Shown piece after piece: positions 7,315 through 14,889 of a stretch of 32,337 nucleotides of DNA. The stretch comes from a virus. Position numbers and translations under genes: made by a program. The stretch covers positions 1 through 32,337 of IMG/VR virus record IMGVR_UViG_3300005933_000040. One strand, given 5' to 3'. Position 1 is the stretch's first letter; every line of letters starts with the position of its first letter. The notes under the pieces were generated by a model. It saw nothing but the letters and a program-made list of their open reading frames with translations, had not been told where the DNA came from and ran no database searches.

Positions 7315-7710
7315 CTAACTTATTTCTGATTTATCTTCACTTAAATTTTTAGTATTAATGTATCCAGCACCTCTTGTAGGATCTAAACCTTCTTCATCAA
7401 GAATATTTTGAGCTATTGTTCTGAACCAACCATCTACTATTTGTTCATTTGATTCTCCTTTGTAGCCTGCATCTAACAATTTCTCGATAAACTCATTGTT
7501 CCAATCCAGTTCAAAGAACCCGTTTCTTATGTTGTCTCCATTAATTTTTGTGTCTAACACAGCAACCCAAGGTTCACCTTTTGCTGTTGCTTGTTCTTTT
7601 TCTTTCATTAATGCATCTAACTTTGGATTTTTACCAGTTTCTTTAGAAGTTGTTTCTTTCTTCTTAATAAACTTGTCCTTTACTTCTTTAATTTTCTTAA
7701 TGATGTCCAT
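7315..7710 (-). CDS. conserved hypothetical protein, 131 aa
   Basis: Function unknown. The lysine-rich N terminus (1-30) precedes a domain with the pattern GEPWVAVLDTKIN (45-57) and NGFFELDWNNEFIEKL (62-77), which I recall as conserved in marine T4-like phages near the preQ0 genes. It lies directly after queE with a 32-nt gap containing a GGAG site. No catalytic motif was seen. Confidence 0.82.
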   Translation of the reverse strand: MDIIKKIKEVKDKFIKKKETTSKETGKNPKLDALMKEKEQATAKGEPWVAVLDTKINGDNIRNGFFELDWNNEFIEKLLDAGYKGESNEQIVDGWFRTIAQNILDEEGLDPTRGAGYINTKNLSEDKSEIS

Positions 7711-7742
7711 TATTATTCTCCATTTTTTCCTTGTTTATTTTA

Positions 7743-8642
7743 TCAAGTCCCCCAGGCATTTCCGAATATGTCGACGTGTAGTCTTGGAGTGTATCTCCAT
7801 CCTCTTGCCATTGCCAATTCGGCAACTCTTTTTGTGTTGAGTGTGTATGTTTCTGATCTGCCTCCCAATGGCATGACATAAACGGGAACGTTGACTCCCA
7901 CTTGATTGAACTCGGCAACTGCTTGTGCAACTTCATCAACATCGGAAGCATCAGCAACCACAAATTTGAAATACATTTCACTATTAGGAATCCCATTATA
8001 AGACCTAGCAATTTCAGGTTTGATAGCAGTGTCCCAAGGTTCACCTGATACGGAAAGTTTTGGAGAGCATGACCAAGTGACTTGGAATCTGTTTTGTTTT
8101 CTAAGATAGTCTTCAAAATCCTTATGTAAAGTCTGCGTTGTGTTTGTTTCGAAAGTAACATTTTTTAAATCCTTCATTCTTGGATGTTCAAATAGTTCGA
8201 TGTATGTTCTTTGCCATCCTAACAAAGGTTCACCGCCTGTTAAAATAAAGTGTACATCTTGTCCATTAGACATAGTCCACTTGCCTTCTGGAGTTAATGA
8301 TAATATATGATCCACAACCTCGTCAACAGTTTTATCCATCATAAACTTTTTAAACTCAGGATAGATACTGGCATAAGTGTCACAGCCTGTATGAATTATT
8401 GGCAAGTCCTCAAACTTATCCACCTTGTCAGTAATCCCTTCATCTAACAACTTCTTAACTTCTGGATTGTATTTTATTCCTTGTTTAAGTTTTTCTGCTC
8501 TGTTTGGTTCTTTATCTAACCCAAAGTTCATACAACGAAAATTACAGCCAAATGTTCTTAAGAACACACTGGGTACTCCAACAAAACGTCCTTCGCCTTG
8601 TATGGAATAAAATGCTTCTGAATATCGAAGTTTACTACTCAT
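7743..8642 (-). CDS. queE: QueE, 7-carboxy-7-deazaguanine synthase (radical SAM)
   Basis: This 299-aa radical-SAM protein carries the QueE marks YSIQGEG (12-18), a first cysteine pair in FGCNFRC (Cys33, Cys37) and the SAM-binding GGEP (136-139). QueE converts 6-carboxytetrahydropterin to 7-carboxy-7-deazaguanine on the way to preQ0. The third cluster cysteine appears to be Cys87, in CDT as in normal QueE, but 49 residues separate it from Cys37 instead of 2, so an insertion splits the cluster motif. From memory, phage QueE proteins with this layout exist in marine phages. It follows folE by 4 nt, so the first and a later enzyme of the same pathway are made together. Confidence 0.9.
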   Translation of the reverse strand: MSSKLRYSEAFYSIQGEGRFVGVPSVFLRTFGCNFRCMNFGLDKEPNRAEKLKQGIKYNPEVKKLLDEGITDKVDKFEDLPIIHTGCDTYASIYPEFKKFMMDKTVDEVVDHILSLTPEGKWTMSNGQDVHFILTGGEPLLGWQRTYIELFEHPRMKDLKNVTFETNTTQTLHKDFEDYLRKQNRFQVTWSCSPKLSVSGEPWDTAIKPEIARSYNGIPNSEMYFKFVVADASDVDEVAQAVAEFNQVGVNVPVYVMPLGGRSETYTLNTKRVAELAMARGWRYTPRLHVDIFGNAWGT

Positions 8643-8646
8643 TGAT

Positions 8647-9321
8647 TTAGTTATGACCTTTCATGCTCAAACATATATCATAGAACTCTTTCTTAAGAGG
8701 AGCATGTTTATCAAACGCACCCAACATGATAGCAGTTGTCATATCTGATTCATGTTCTCTTACACCTCTGTGTGTCATGCAATGATGTTCTGCTTTGATC
8801 AGTACAGCCACATTTGGAGTCTTTGCATATTTTTGTAATGCTTCAGCAATCTGTGTTGTCATTTCTTCCTGTATTTGAGGTCTTTCAGCAATGTGATGAA
8901 CTAATCTATTAAATTTAGATAATCCAATAACTTCTTTTTCTGGAAGAACACCTATCCAACACTTACCTACAATATTCTGAAAATGATGGGCACAAGTCGA
9001 TTTAACACTGATTGGACCACTTGTGTATAAACTTCTATAACCCATGTTAGGAAAAGAAGTAATTTTAGGCGGTTGAACAAATCTACCACCAAATATTTCT
9101 TTTATATACATTTTAGCAACACGTCTTGCAGTCTCTTTTGTGTTATGATCATTTTCAGTATCAATTACTAATGCATCGAGTACTCCTGAAAATGAATCTT
9201 CAACTTCTTTCTGAAGTTCTTCCAACTCGCCTTGTTCTACAAAATCAGCAATATTGTCATTGCTATGAAATCTAACGTCTTTTTCTTTAAGCCTTTGTCT
9301 TATTCGTTCAGATGCTTTCAT
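8647..9321 (-). CDS. folE: GTP cyclohydrolase I (FolE)
   Basis: This 224-aa protein matches type I GTP cyclohydrolase along its length: a helix ending near FGGRF (77-81), the zinc ligands Cys110 and His113 in CAHH, SKFNRLVHHIAERPQ (135-149), and the second ligand Cys181 in HHCMTHRGV (179-187). The ligand numbering equals that of the E. coli enzyme. It opens GTP to 7,8-dihydroneopterin triphosphate, the entry step to folate and to queuosine/7-deazaguanine. In front of queE the deazaguanine role is the more likely one. The start overlaps the preceding stop (TAATG). Confidence 0.95.
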   Translation of the reverse strand: MKASERIRQRLKEKDVRFHSNDNIADFVEQGELEELQKEVEDSFSGVLDALVIDTENDHNTKETARRVAKMYIKEIFGGRFVQPPKITSFPNMGYRSLYTSGPISVKSTCAHHFQNIVGKCWIGVLPEKEVIGLSKFNRLVHHIAERPQIQEEMTTQIAEALQKYAKTPNVAVLIKAEHHCMTHRGVREHESDMTTAIMLGAFDKHAPLKKEFYDICLSMKGHN

Positions 9322-9533
9322 TAATCCCTCTTGATGTATGTTTCTAATACTTCTAATTGATCATGGTATTCAGCAATCACTTTTAATTCTTTTTCTATAG
9401 TTTCAAGAATGTCTCCGTGTTCACCAATTCCCACAGCCTTCTCCATGTATATTTCAACATTGGCTTTGTGTTTTTCTATATGTCCTTTGGCGTGTGCCAC
9501 AAGTGCATCATATATGTGTTGTCTACTTGCCAT
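9321..9533 (-). CDS. conserved hypothetical helical protein, 70 aa
   Basis: Function unknown. It is all-helical and histidine-rich (AHAKGHIEKHKANVEIYMEK, residues 13-32), and I recall it as a small family conserved in marine T4-like phages. It has a sigma-70-like promoter and a GGAG site (about 8 nt upstream) before its ATG, and it leads a unit with folE and queE. A regulatory or chaperone role for the pathway is possible from position, but unproven. Confidence 0.82.
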   Translation of the reverse strand: MASRQHIYDALVAHAKGHIEKHKANVEIYMEKAVGIGEHGDILETIEKELKVIAEYHDQLEVLETYIKRD

Positions 9534-9557
9534 TTTTATTTCTCCTATGTTATTACT

Positions 9558-9586
9558 ATATTAACAAATTTTATCTAATTTGTCAA
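9558..9586 (-). promoter_or_regulatory. sigma-70-like promoter for the 70-aa/folE/queE unit
   Basis: The minus strand has TTGACA (9586-9581), a 17-bp spacer and TAATAT (9563-9558). The -35 box matches consensus and the -10 box matches four of six positions. The -35 box lies in the last codons of the SGNH gene upstream. The 24 nt from the -10 box to the ATG at 9533 include a GGAG site. Confidence 0.55.
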
Positions 9587-10169
9587 TGATTTGTTTAAGA
9601 ACAATTTGGTTTCCTTCTTCAGTGTAGTGATTAATTTCACCTCTATGTTCATGCCAAATATCTGTTAAATCTAATGTGTTCTTTTCAAAAGAAAATTGGT
9701 TACTGATACTAAAATTGTCCACAGCCAAATATGGAATTGGTATGAATCTGTTTATTTCTTCACGTAAAATTTGATATAGATCTTTTTGGTACTCATCATC
9801 GTAATGATGATAAAACCAATTTTTAGCAGTTTTCAACCCTGGATTGAACCAATCAACTTTATCGTGTAAATCAGAGTATATCAAATCACAATGTTTATGT
9901 AACCCTTGTTTGTGTACAGGATGTTTAGGTGTGTGTATTCTGCTAGGACTAGTATGACACACAATAACACAATCATAATTGTTAACCCAATATGAATCAT
10001 GAGCACTTAAATCATGTAATTGTTTCAGTATTTTATATTCTCCCACACCAGCCTGTGCTAAATTGTTCACAGCATGAGTTTTGGATAATATCAAAGGCCA
10101 ACCGATACCTTCACCACCGGGCCATTCACAACCAAAACTGTCGCCTGTTATTAATATTCTTTTAGCCAT
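9561..10169 (-). CDS. SGNH-type hydrolase-like protein, 202 aa
   Basis: The N terminus TGDSFG (8-13) matches block I of GDSL/SGNH hydrolases, the AQAGVGEYK stretch (38-46) fits the block II glycine, and the C-terminal NHYTEEGNQ (182-190) contains a His that could complete the triad. Families of this type act as esterases on acyl or O-acetyl groups, often on carbohydrates. A clear block III Asn is not obvious, so activity is uncertain. It overlaps a second SGNH-like gene by 19 nt, and both sit beside a glycosyltransferase and oxygenase, so surface-sugar modification is a reasonable guess. Confidence 0.72.
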   Translation of the reverse strand: MAKRILITGDSFGCEWPGGEGIGWPLILSKTHAVNNLAQAGVGEYKILKQLHDLSAHDSYWVNNYDCVIVCHTSPSRIHTPKHPVHKQGLHKHCDLIYSDLHDKVDWFNPGLKTAKNWFYHHYDDEYQKDLYQILREEINRFIPIPYLAVDNFSISNQFSFEKNTLDLTDIWHEHRGEINHYTEEGNQIVLKQIIDKLDKIC

Positions 10170-10969
10170 TTCAAATATTCTGTTGCTATTATTGTATGAT
10201 ATTGATTGTTAAAATGTTCTTTGTCTTCAATAAAATAATCTTCTGCTTTGTGTCCTAATGTATTTAGATGTTGTTCCACACTCTGTTCAGCTCTTTTCAG
10301 GGTATCAATTTTACCAAAATAATCTGACTCACTGGGCCACACACCTCTGCTTCTAAAATTAAACACATACAACTTTGTGTTATTTGCTGTACACATCTTA
10401 TCCCACATATACATATTTTTTAAAAATTCTCTTTTTTCTATTATAGTGTTACACTCGTAAAACAATTTTACAGACATATAAGGATCTTTTCTTAGATCAG
10501 GTGATGTCAACCCATGTTCTGCTGAAAAGCCAATACTTGGTATTTTTTTATAATCATCTCCCACAGGCTTCTGTAATATCTGCACAGTGTTTCCTGCGAC
10601 AGGTTGATCAGAAAATTTTCTAACATTTTCAGTTGATTCTGGATGTTCGTATGTGAATTGATCTAATGGACCTGCTTCATGTTGTAAGTCTGGATCAAAA
10701 CTTAATTCTATTCTATTCAACGGAGCCAAACAAATAAACACTTCGTCGATATCGTTATATTTAGAAAACATATTAGCCAACCAAATTGTGTACAAGTTGT
10801 TAGTTGCACCTGGTTGTGCGTAAATCACAATGTCTTTGTTGTGTATTTCAGAATATTTTACTGCATAATTGTTATCGTTCCAAAATGTAAAACTACCCGG
10901 ACCTACTTGTCCTTCGATGGTTTTATATCCTACTGTGTGGCTATCGCCTATAAAAAGTGATCTACTCAT
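10151..10969 (-). CDS. SGNH-type hydrolase-like protein, 272 aa
   Basis: FIGDSHTVG (6-14) is a block I motif of the SGNH fold, and AQPGATNN (51-58) gives the block II glycine. Near the C terminus EHFNNQYHTIIA may supply the last catalytic histidine. The protein is longer than its neighbour and the two look like distant paralogues from an old duplication. No signal peptide is visible, so it should act in the cytoplasm or on virion components. The ATG at 10969 overlaps the end of the oxygenase gene (ATGA). Confidence 0.7.
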   Translation of the reverse strand: MSRSLFIGDSHTVGYKTIEGQVGPGSFTFWNDNNYAVKYSEIHNKDIVIYAQPGATNNLYTIWLANMFSKYNDIDEVFICLAPLNRIELSFDPDLQHEAGPLDQFTYEHPESTENVRKFSDQPVAGNTVQILQKPVGDDYKKIPSIGFSAEHGLTSPDLRKDPYMSVKLFYECNTIIEKREFLKNMYMWDKMCTANNTKLYVFNFRSRGVWPSESDYFGKIDTLKRAEQSVEQHLNTLGHKAEDYFIEDKEHFNNQYHTIIATEYLKWLKEY

Positions 10970-11532
10970 TGTTTTACCTTTATATCAAAGTTTGCAATAC
11001 AACGTGGGCCATTTTTAGGAATCCCACCTCCATGCTTTATTTTACCATCAAAGATAATTGCTCTACCTTTTCTTGGTTCAACGGATTTTATAATTTTTCC
11101 ATCATTGTCAAAAAATACTGTATCACCATCAGCATCGTTAACAAAATAAATCACAACCATGTGTTCAACTTCTATATCAATGTGAGGTGCATAGTGTGTT
11201 AGTTCTGTTTGGTGTGGCACTGTGATAAACACTCTTGCCAACATAATATTTTGCAATATTAAATCATTCACATTGCACAAAGCCTGAGCCACCATTCCGA
11301 AATTGTCAAGGTGTTTACTGATCGATGTATGTGATTTAAGCAAATGTACAAAACTCAATGGCGGTTGATTTGTTTCTTTAGCAGTTATTTCATACTTGCA
11401 TTTAAAATCAACACTGGGGTCAATGAACTCTTCACCTTTGCTTTTAACACCTAATGTAATTAACTCAAGATGATCTTGCAAATAAGCAGGTATTAGATCA
11501 TCATAAACTTTGATAAATGGTTCATTATTCAT
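10966..11532 (-). CDS. 2-oxoglutarate/Fe(II)-dependent oxygenase
   Basis: This protein has the double-stranded beta-helix signature: an HxD pair in APHIDIEV, a distal His in KHGGGIPKNG and the Arg of PRCIANF that would bind 2-oxoglutarate. Such oxygenases are frequent in marine T4-like phages; substrates are mostly unknown and may be proteins, nucleic acids or small molecules. I chose the ATG at 11532 because the product then starts like related proteins (MNNEPFIKVYDDLIPAYL) and a GGGGA stretch lies upstream. The frame stays open to an ATG at 11565, adding 11 residues. The start lies in the last codons of the HIT gene. Confidence 0.85.
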   Translation of the reverse strand: MNNEPFIKVYDDLIPAYLQDHLELITLGVKSKGEEFIDPSVDFKCKYEITAKETNQPPLSFVHLLKSHTSISKHLDNFGMVAQALCNVNDLILQNIMLARVFITVPHQTELTHYAPHIDIEVEHMVVIYFVNDADGDTVFFDNDGKIIKSVEPRKGRAIIFDGKIKHGGGIPKNGPRCIANFDIKVKQ

Positions 11533-11908
11533 TTTTTGTGTAATCCCCTTTGCTGGGTATAACATTCCTTACACCACCTTTGGGATTTTCACAATCACCT
11601 TTTTTCCTAGGAATAAGATGAACGTGTGGATACATCACAGTTTGTCCTGCCGCTTCACCAACATTGATCCCAACATTGTATCCGTCAACAACACCTTTGG
11701 CAACATTGTCATTGCCTATTTTAATTGCAAGTTCAACACATCTAATAAGTCTTTCTTGTGTTGCTTCTTTGGGTACTATTAAAGAATGTCCTTCTGTAAC
11801 TGGATATCCGTCATTGTACCACATCATGTCTTTAAAATCATACACCACATCTGACCAAGGTGCTCTTCCGTCTTTCTTTGCTTTTTCTAATGTGTCTACT
11901 TCTATCAT
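11525..11908 (-). CDS. HIT-family protein (histidine-triad nucleotide hydrolase or transferase)
   Basis: The motif PHVHLIPR near residue 104 is the histidine triad of the HIT superfamily, and the GHSLIVPKEATQ segment (about 41-52) is typical of the fold. HIT proteins hydrolyse or transfer nucleotides from dinucleotide or nucleoside phosphoramidate substrates. Two ATGs compete: 11914, and 11908, which overlaps the upstream stop as TAATG. A GGGAG site gives 8 nt spacing to the latter but only 2 to the former, so I prefer 11908 (127 aa). It sits between a phosphoribosyltransferase and an oxygenase, so a nucleotide-salvage role is plausible. Confidence 0.88.
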   Translation of the reverse strand: MIEVDTLEKAKKDGRAPWSDVVYDFKDMMWYNDGYPVTEGHSLIVPKEATQERLIRCVELAIKIGNDNVAKGVVDGYNVGINVGEAAGQTVMYPHVHLIPRKKGDCENPKGGVRNVIPSKGDYTKNE

Positions 11909-12357
11909 TACCATTGCTCCCAAGGAAATACAATCCATTGTGGATTTTCTTCTTTGTTTATATTATAGCACCAATAATCCAATGTGTCAAACTTGCTTGG
12001 CTTATTGTGTATGATTGCGGCTGTTTTTACTCTGTCTTCTCCACCAAAATTTTCACGAATGAATTTGAATGTGCTACCGGAATCATTAATGTCATCAATA
12101 ATTAATATTTTTTTTTGAAATGCATAGGCTTTTTCTAGATTAGATAAATCTGGTTTTGCTTTATGATCTCTCAATCTAACGTCTAATACTTCGTGTGGAA
12201 TATGCAATCGATGACTCATATACACACCAGGAATACATCCACCTCTGTTGATACCCATAACAAGATCAGGTTCAAATCCATCTTTACCCATTTGCTCACA
12301 GATTTTATCCATGCCGTTTCGAACCTGTATCATTGTAAAATAAACTTTATTGTCCAT
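11908..12357 (-). CDS. type I phosphoribosyltransferase
   Basis: This 149-aa protein contains the PRPP-binding loop ILIIDDINDSGST (84-96), with the two acidic residues and the Gly-Ser-Thr of type I enzymes, and a GINRGG loop (35-40). The layout is that of Gpt-like purine transferases, which join a purine base to PRPP to make a nucleotide. It could recycle purines released from host DNA or act on a base related to the deazaguanine pathway, but the substrate cannot be read from sequence. The start is in a TAATG overlap with the upstream gene. Confidence 0.88.
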   Translation of the reverse strand: MDNKVYFTMIQVRNGMDKICEQMGKDGFEPDLVMGINRGGCIPGVYMSHRLHIPHEVLDVRLRDHKAKPDLSNLEKAYAFQKKILIIDDINDSGSTFKFIRENFGGEDRVKTAAIIHNKPSKFDTLDYWCYNINKEENPQWIVFPWEQW

Positions 12358-12704
12358 TAGTAGTTTTCTTCATCTGGGTTTTTAGAACAATAATCTGTGT
12401 AACAGATTCTCCAAACGTTCTTGAATTTTTCATATGCTATTTGTAATGAAGGATAATCGTCACACACTTTATCTATAGTTTCTAAAGTTGGTACTGTGTC
12501 TTCAAAAGGTTTACCAGGTAAGAAATCGTCAAACTTCATATTTTCAAAACCTTTTCCTGCATCTGCACCAAAGTCAATTGGTTCTGTGAGTGTGAATGAT
12601 GAGGAATCTGTTGAATAACTCACAACCGGTCCTGTTGAACTATTAGTGAGTGATTTGGAATCAACACTCCATATTTCTTTTTCTTGTTTTTTACTAATTG
12701 TCAT
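12357..12704 (-). CDS. conserved hypothetical protein, 115 aa
   Basis: Function unknown. The N-terminal 35 residues are Ser/Thr-rich and probably disordered. The C-terminal half has a YPSLQIAYEKFKNVWRICY helix (84-102) that I recall from small marine T4-like phage proteins. An AGGAG site about 10 nt upstream supports the ATG at 12704. It is made with the phosphoribosyltransferase, whose start overlaps its stop. Confidence 0.8.
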   Translation of the reverse strand: MTISKKQEKEIWSVDSKSLTNSSTGPVVSYSTDSSSFTLTEPIDFGADAGKGFENMKFDDFLPGKPFEDTVPTLETIDKVCDDYPSLQIAYEKFKNVWRICYTDYCSKNPDEENY

Positions 12705-12730
12705 ATAAATTTAACTCCTTTAAGGATATA

Positions 12731-13291
12731 TTAGTATAACTCTTCTACTTTATCACAAATCTTAAGTCTTTTTGCTTCTTTGGCATCTAACCACACATCC
12801 TGTGGTGGCAGTAAAATTTCTCTAATCTGTTTTTCATTCATGCCTATACATTTTTTGTAGTGTTCAATCATTCGTTTTGTACTCAATTCGAATTCTTTAA
12901 CTCTTGCATACAGTTCGTGTTCTTTACCTGCACTGCCCCAACTGTATTGGTGTGATAGTATTGCAGTATTAGGTGTCAATATTCTTGAACCTTTTTTACC
13001 TGCTATGAATAATAAAAATCCACATGATGCAATTAATCCTAATCCCACAGTTTTAATTGGTATAGTACTCGCTTTCATTGTATCAATCAATGCAAATGCG
13101 GCGTGTACATCTCCACCAGGTGAATTAATTATCAAAGTTAGTTGTGGTAATCTTGTGTCTGCTAGATTGTGATTCATAATCCACTGAATGCAACTTCTAC
13201 AAGATTCCATTGTGATGTCTTCCATTAACACGTAAATACCGTTAGATGCTAGATTATTTTGTTGTTCTGGTGGTCGTCCTTTTTTAGCCAT
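12731..13291 (-). CDS. clpP: ClpP-like serine protease
   Basis: The sequence follows ClpP, with the oxyanion region NSPGG (56-60), nucleophile Ser89 in LIASCG, His114 in LSHQYS and Asp165 in PPQDVW, so the catalytic triad is complete. ClpP forms a double heptamer barrel that degrades proteins fed by a ClpX- or ClpA-type unfoldase; no unfoldase gene is in the window, so the phage enzyme may use the host one or act on small substrates. I set the start at the ATG 13291 because a GGAG lies 9 nt upstream; an in-frame ATG at 13306 has none. From memory, ClpP is present in several marine T4-like phages. Confidence 0.93.
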   Translation of the reverse strand: MAKKGRPPEQQNNLASNGIYVLMEDITMESCRSCIQWIMNHNLADTRLPQLTLIINSPGGDVHAAFALIDTMKASTIPIKTVGLGLIASCGFLLFIAGKKGSRILTPNTAILSHQYSWGSAGKEHELYARVKEFELSTKRMIEHYKKCIGMNEKQIREILLPPQDVWLDAKEAKRLKICDKVEELY

Positions 13292-14336
13292 TTGATAAAA
13301 CTCCATATAGTTTATTGCCTGAAAAATATTGTTCTTTCAGTTTTGTTTTTTGTTTTATAACAGCAGGAGCATACTTTGAATAGTTTTCCATGTAATCATC
13401 TATCTTAGCCATCAACTGTTTTTTGTGTTTTCTGTAACTTTCCATATTCTCTGTCCATTCGCTTGGGTATAAGAATTCATTTAGTGCCATCTCTTTGTAA
13501 CTTAATCGGTCAGGCATCATTGGAATAACTCCAAGTATAGCACCTTCATACCAACTGATACCTAATGTTTCTTGTAGATTAGCACTGAACATTAATTTTG
13601 CTTCTCCTAACAAGTTATGATATTCGTTTTTAGATAAAGTTTTTTCCTGACAAACCACAAATTCATATTGTGGTAAAGAGTTTTTTAAATCTTGAAATAT
13701 TGCAGGTTGTTTTTCAGGAGCCATTCTGTGTGGAAAAAGAATAATATCTTTCTTCTCCATGTTCTGATACATATCCAAAGTGTGTTCCATATACTCCATG
13801 GGCCAACCTACTTTTACAACTTTATCATTGTCTTTGGCTTGTGTAAATGTTTTAGAAAATAAATCAATATGAAATTGTGTAGCAAAGAAATTGTGATCAA
13901 ATGTATCAAACATTGCCTGTTCTGTGTTTCTTACCCAAGGTTTATCTCCAATCAGTCTACCTAAGAAGTCTTGCGGATCATATGAACCGGCGTGCCACAT
14001 ACCGCCTATCTTAATTTTTACTTTTAACAGTTCTGCCATATACTTTAATTGTAACACTGTGGGATTCCATGCATCTGTGTACAAAAAGTAATCACCATCT
14101 TTTATTTTGCCATCGCAGAACAATTTACCTATCTGTTGCATTTGATTGGCTTTGTAAACATTAGTGCCACCAAAGTTTAAAAATGCTCCAGGTGTAGTTG
14201 CTTGTGGAGTATCTCCTCCATTGATTGTGATAACTTCGCTGTTGGTTGTTTTCTTCAATTGTTTAGGCAAGAATGTTTTCCACTCTTTGGTGTATCTTGT
14301 GTCAACTGCTTCTAAGTCTACAATATAAATTGTCAT
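13284..14336 (-). CDS. glycosyltransferase, GT-B fold, family 4-like
   Basis: This 350-aa protein has the C-terminal GT-B marks: LFPHRMAPEKQP in the nucleotide-sugar site and QETLGISWYEGA with the paired acidic residues (E-x7-E-like) of retaining GT4 enzymes. It probably transfers a sugar from a nucleotide-sugar donor, to phage DNA bases, host lipopolysaccharide or a virion protein. The ATG at 14336 overlaps the stop of a small membrane protein gene and has a short GGAAA site 7 nt upstream; an ORF extension to 14381 exists but looks less good. Neighbouring SGNH and oxidoreductase genes suggest sugar decoration. Confidence 0.85.
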   Translation of the reverse strand: MTIYIVDLEAVDTRYTKEWKTFLPKQLKKTTNSEVITINGGDTPQATTPGAFLNFGGTNVYKANQMQQIGKLFCDGKIKDGDYFLYTDAWNPTVLQLKYMAELLKVKIKIGGMWHAGSYDPQDFLGRLIGDKPWVRNTEQAMFDTFDHNFFATQFHIDLFSKTFTQAKDNDKVVKVGWPMEYMEHTLDMYQNMEKKDIILFPHRMAPEKQPAIFQDLKNSLPQYEFVVCQEKTLSKNEYHNLLGEAKLMFSANLQETLGISWYEGAILGVIPMMPDRLSYKEMALNEFLYPSEWTENMESYRKHKKQLMAKIDDYMENYSKYAPAVIKQKTKLKEQYFSGNKLYGVLSNG

Positions 14337-14497
14337 TTGTTTTCCATGTCTAAAATAACTGTTAGTCCTGCGAATAAGCAAAAAAGATAATAGTAGATAT
14401 CACTTATCATCTCGTTACCACCTGTTAGTGGATGAGGCACAGTTACACTGTAACCTACTAGACACATAAAAGCAATAATACCTGAAATATAACTCAA
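14333..14497 (-). CDS. small two-helix membrane protein (54 codons, TTG start)
   Basis: This short gene fills the otherwise empty gap between the glycosyltransferase and the 127-aa gene. It starts with TTG at 14497, with a GGAG Shine-Dalgarno (14507-14504) six nt upstream, and its stop overlaps the ATG of the glycosyltransferase gene as ATGA. Two hydrophobic segments (residues 3-20 and 34-49) flank a short polar turn (VPHPLTGGNEM), as in a hairpin-type inner membrane protein. The signals and overlap style match those of confirmed neighbours. The function is unknown; a role tied to the glycosyltransferase is a positional guess. Confidence 0.75.
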   Translation of the reverse strand: MSYISGIIAFMCLVGYSVTVPHPLTGGNEMISDIYYYLFCLFAGLTVILDMENK

Positions 14498-14500
14498 GTG

Positions 14501-14884
14501 TTACTCCTTATGATAAATGATCTCACTCCCATTTTCGCCATCCTCACTTACATTAATAATAACGTCTCTTCCAGGATATTTCTTGCCAATTTCTTCTGCC
14601 AAGTCATCGCTCATCATTTCACAAGATTTATAATCTAACTGTAATGTTTTTTCAGCATACAGTTTTTCTAACCATCTTTTGAATTGTATAAACTCTATAT
14701 CTCTGTCATTATGAAATACTTCAATTTCTACTTTAAAATGAAATATATGTCTGTGAGGGTATCCTAAAAATGATACATCATATTCATCACCTGTTGCAAG
14801 TGCTGGATCTTCCAGTGCCGCAGGATATTTATGAATGCCTTCTTTTTTAAATGTTACCCATATAAATGTTTTATGTTTATTCAT
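14501..14884 (-). CDS. conserved protein, possible T-fold (QueD/PTPS-like), 127 aa
   Basis: No function is proven. The motif order resembles 6-pyruvoyl-tetrahydropterin synthase/QueD: a first His in EGIHKYP (His18), a His-x-His pair (His44, His46) followed by HFKVEIEV, then DIEFIQFKRWL (62-72) like the DF-x2-LK stretch, a helix SCEMMSDDLAEEI (87-99), and VSEDGENG with Glu114 in the place of the pterin-anchoring Glu. The usual catalytic Cys before the His pair is not visible, so it would be a divergent member. The strongest sigma-70-like promoter in the window ends 5 bp before its ATG, so the mRNA may be leaderless. Alternative: an unrelated marine phage family. Confidence 0.72.
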   Translation of the reverse strand: MNKHKTFIWVTFKKEGIHKYPAALEDPALATGDEYDVSFLGYPHRHIFHFKVEIEVFHNDRDIEFIQFKRWLEKLYAEKTLQLDYKSCEMMSDDLAEEIGKKYPGRDVIINVSEDGENGSEIIYHKE

Positions 14885-14889
14885 ATCTA

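Noticed and set aside
7697-8161. 154-aa open frame on the minus strand overlapping queE
   Set aside because: It is in another frame of the queE gene, with no Shine-Dalgarno and a composition unlike its neighbours. queE has clear motifs, so this frame is a shadow.
13291-14381. Longer upstream starts for the glycosyltransferase (14381) and ClpP (13306)
   Set aside because: The internal ATGs at 14336 and 13291 have better ribosome sites and give family-like N termini; the longer forms overlap neighbours more.
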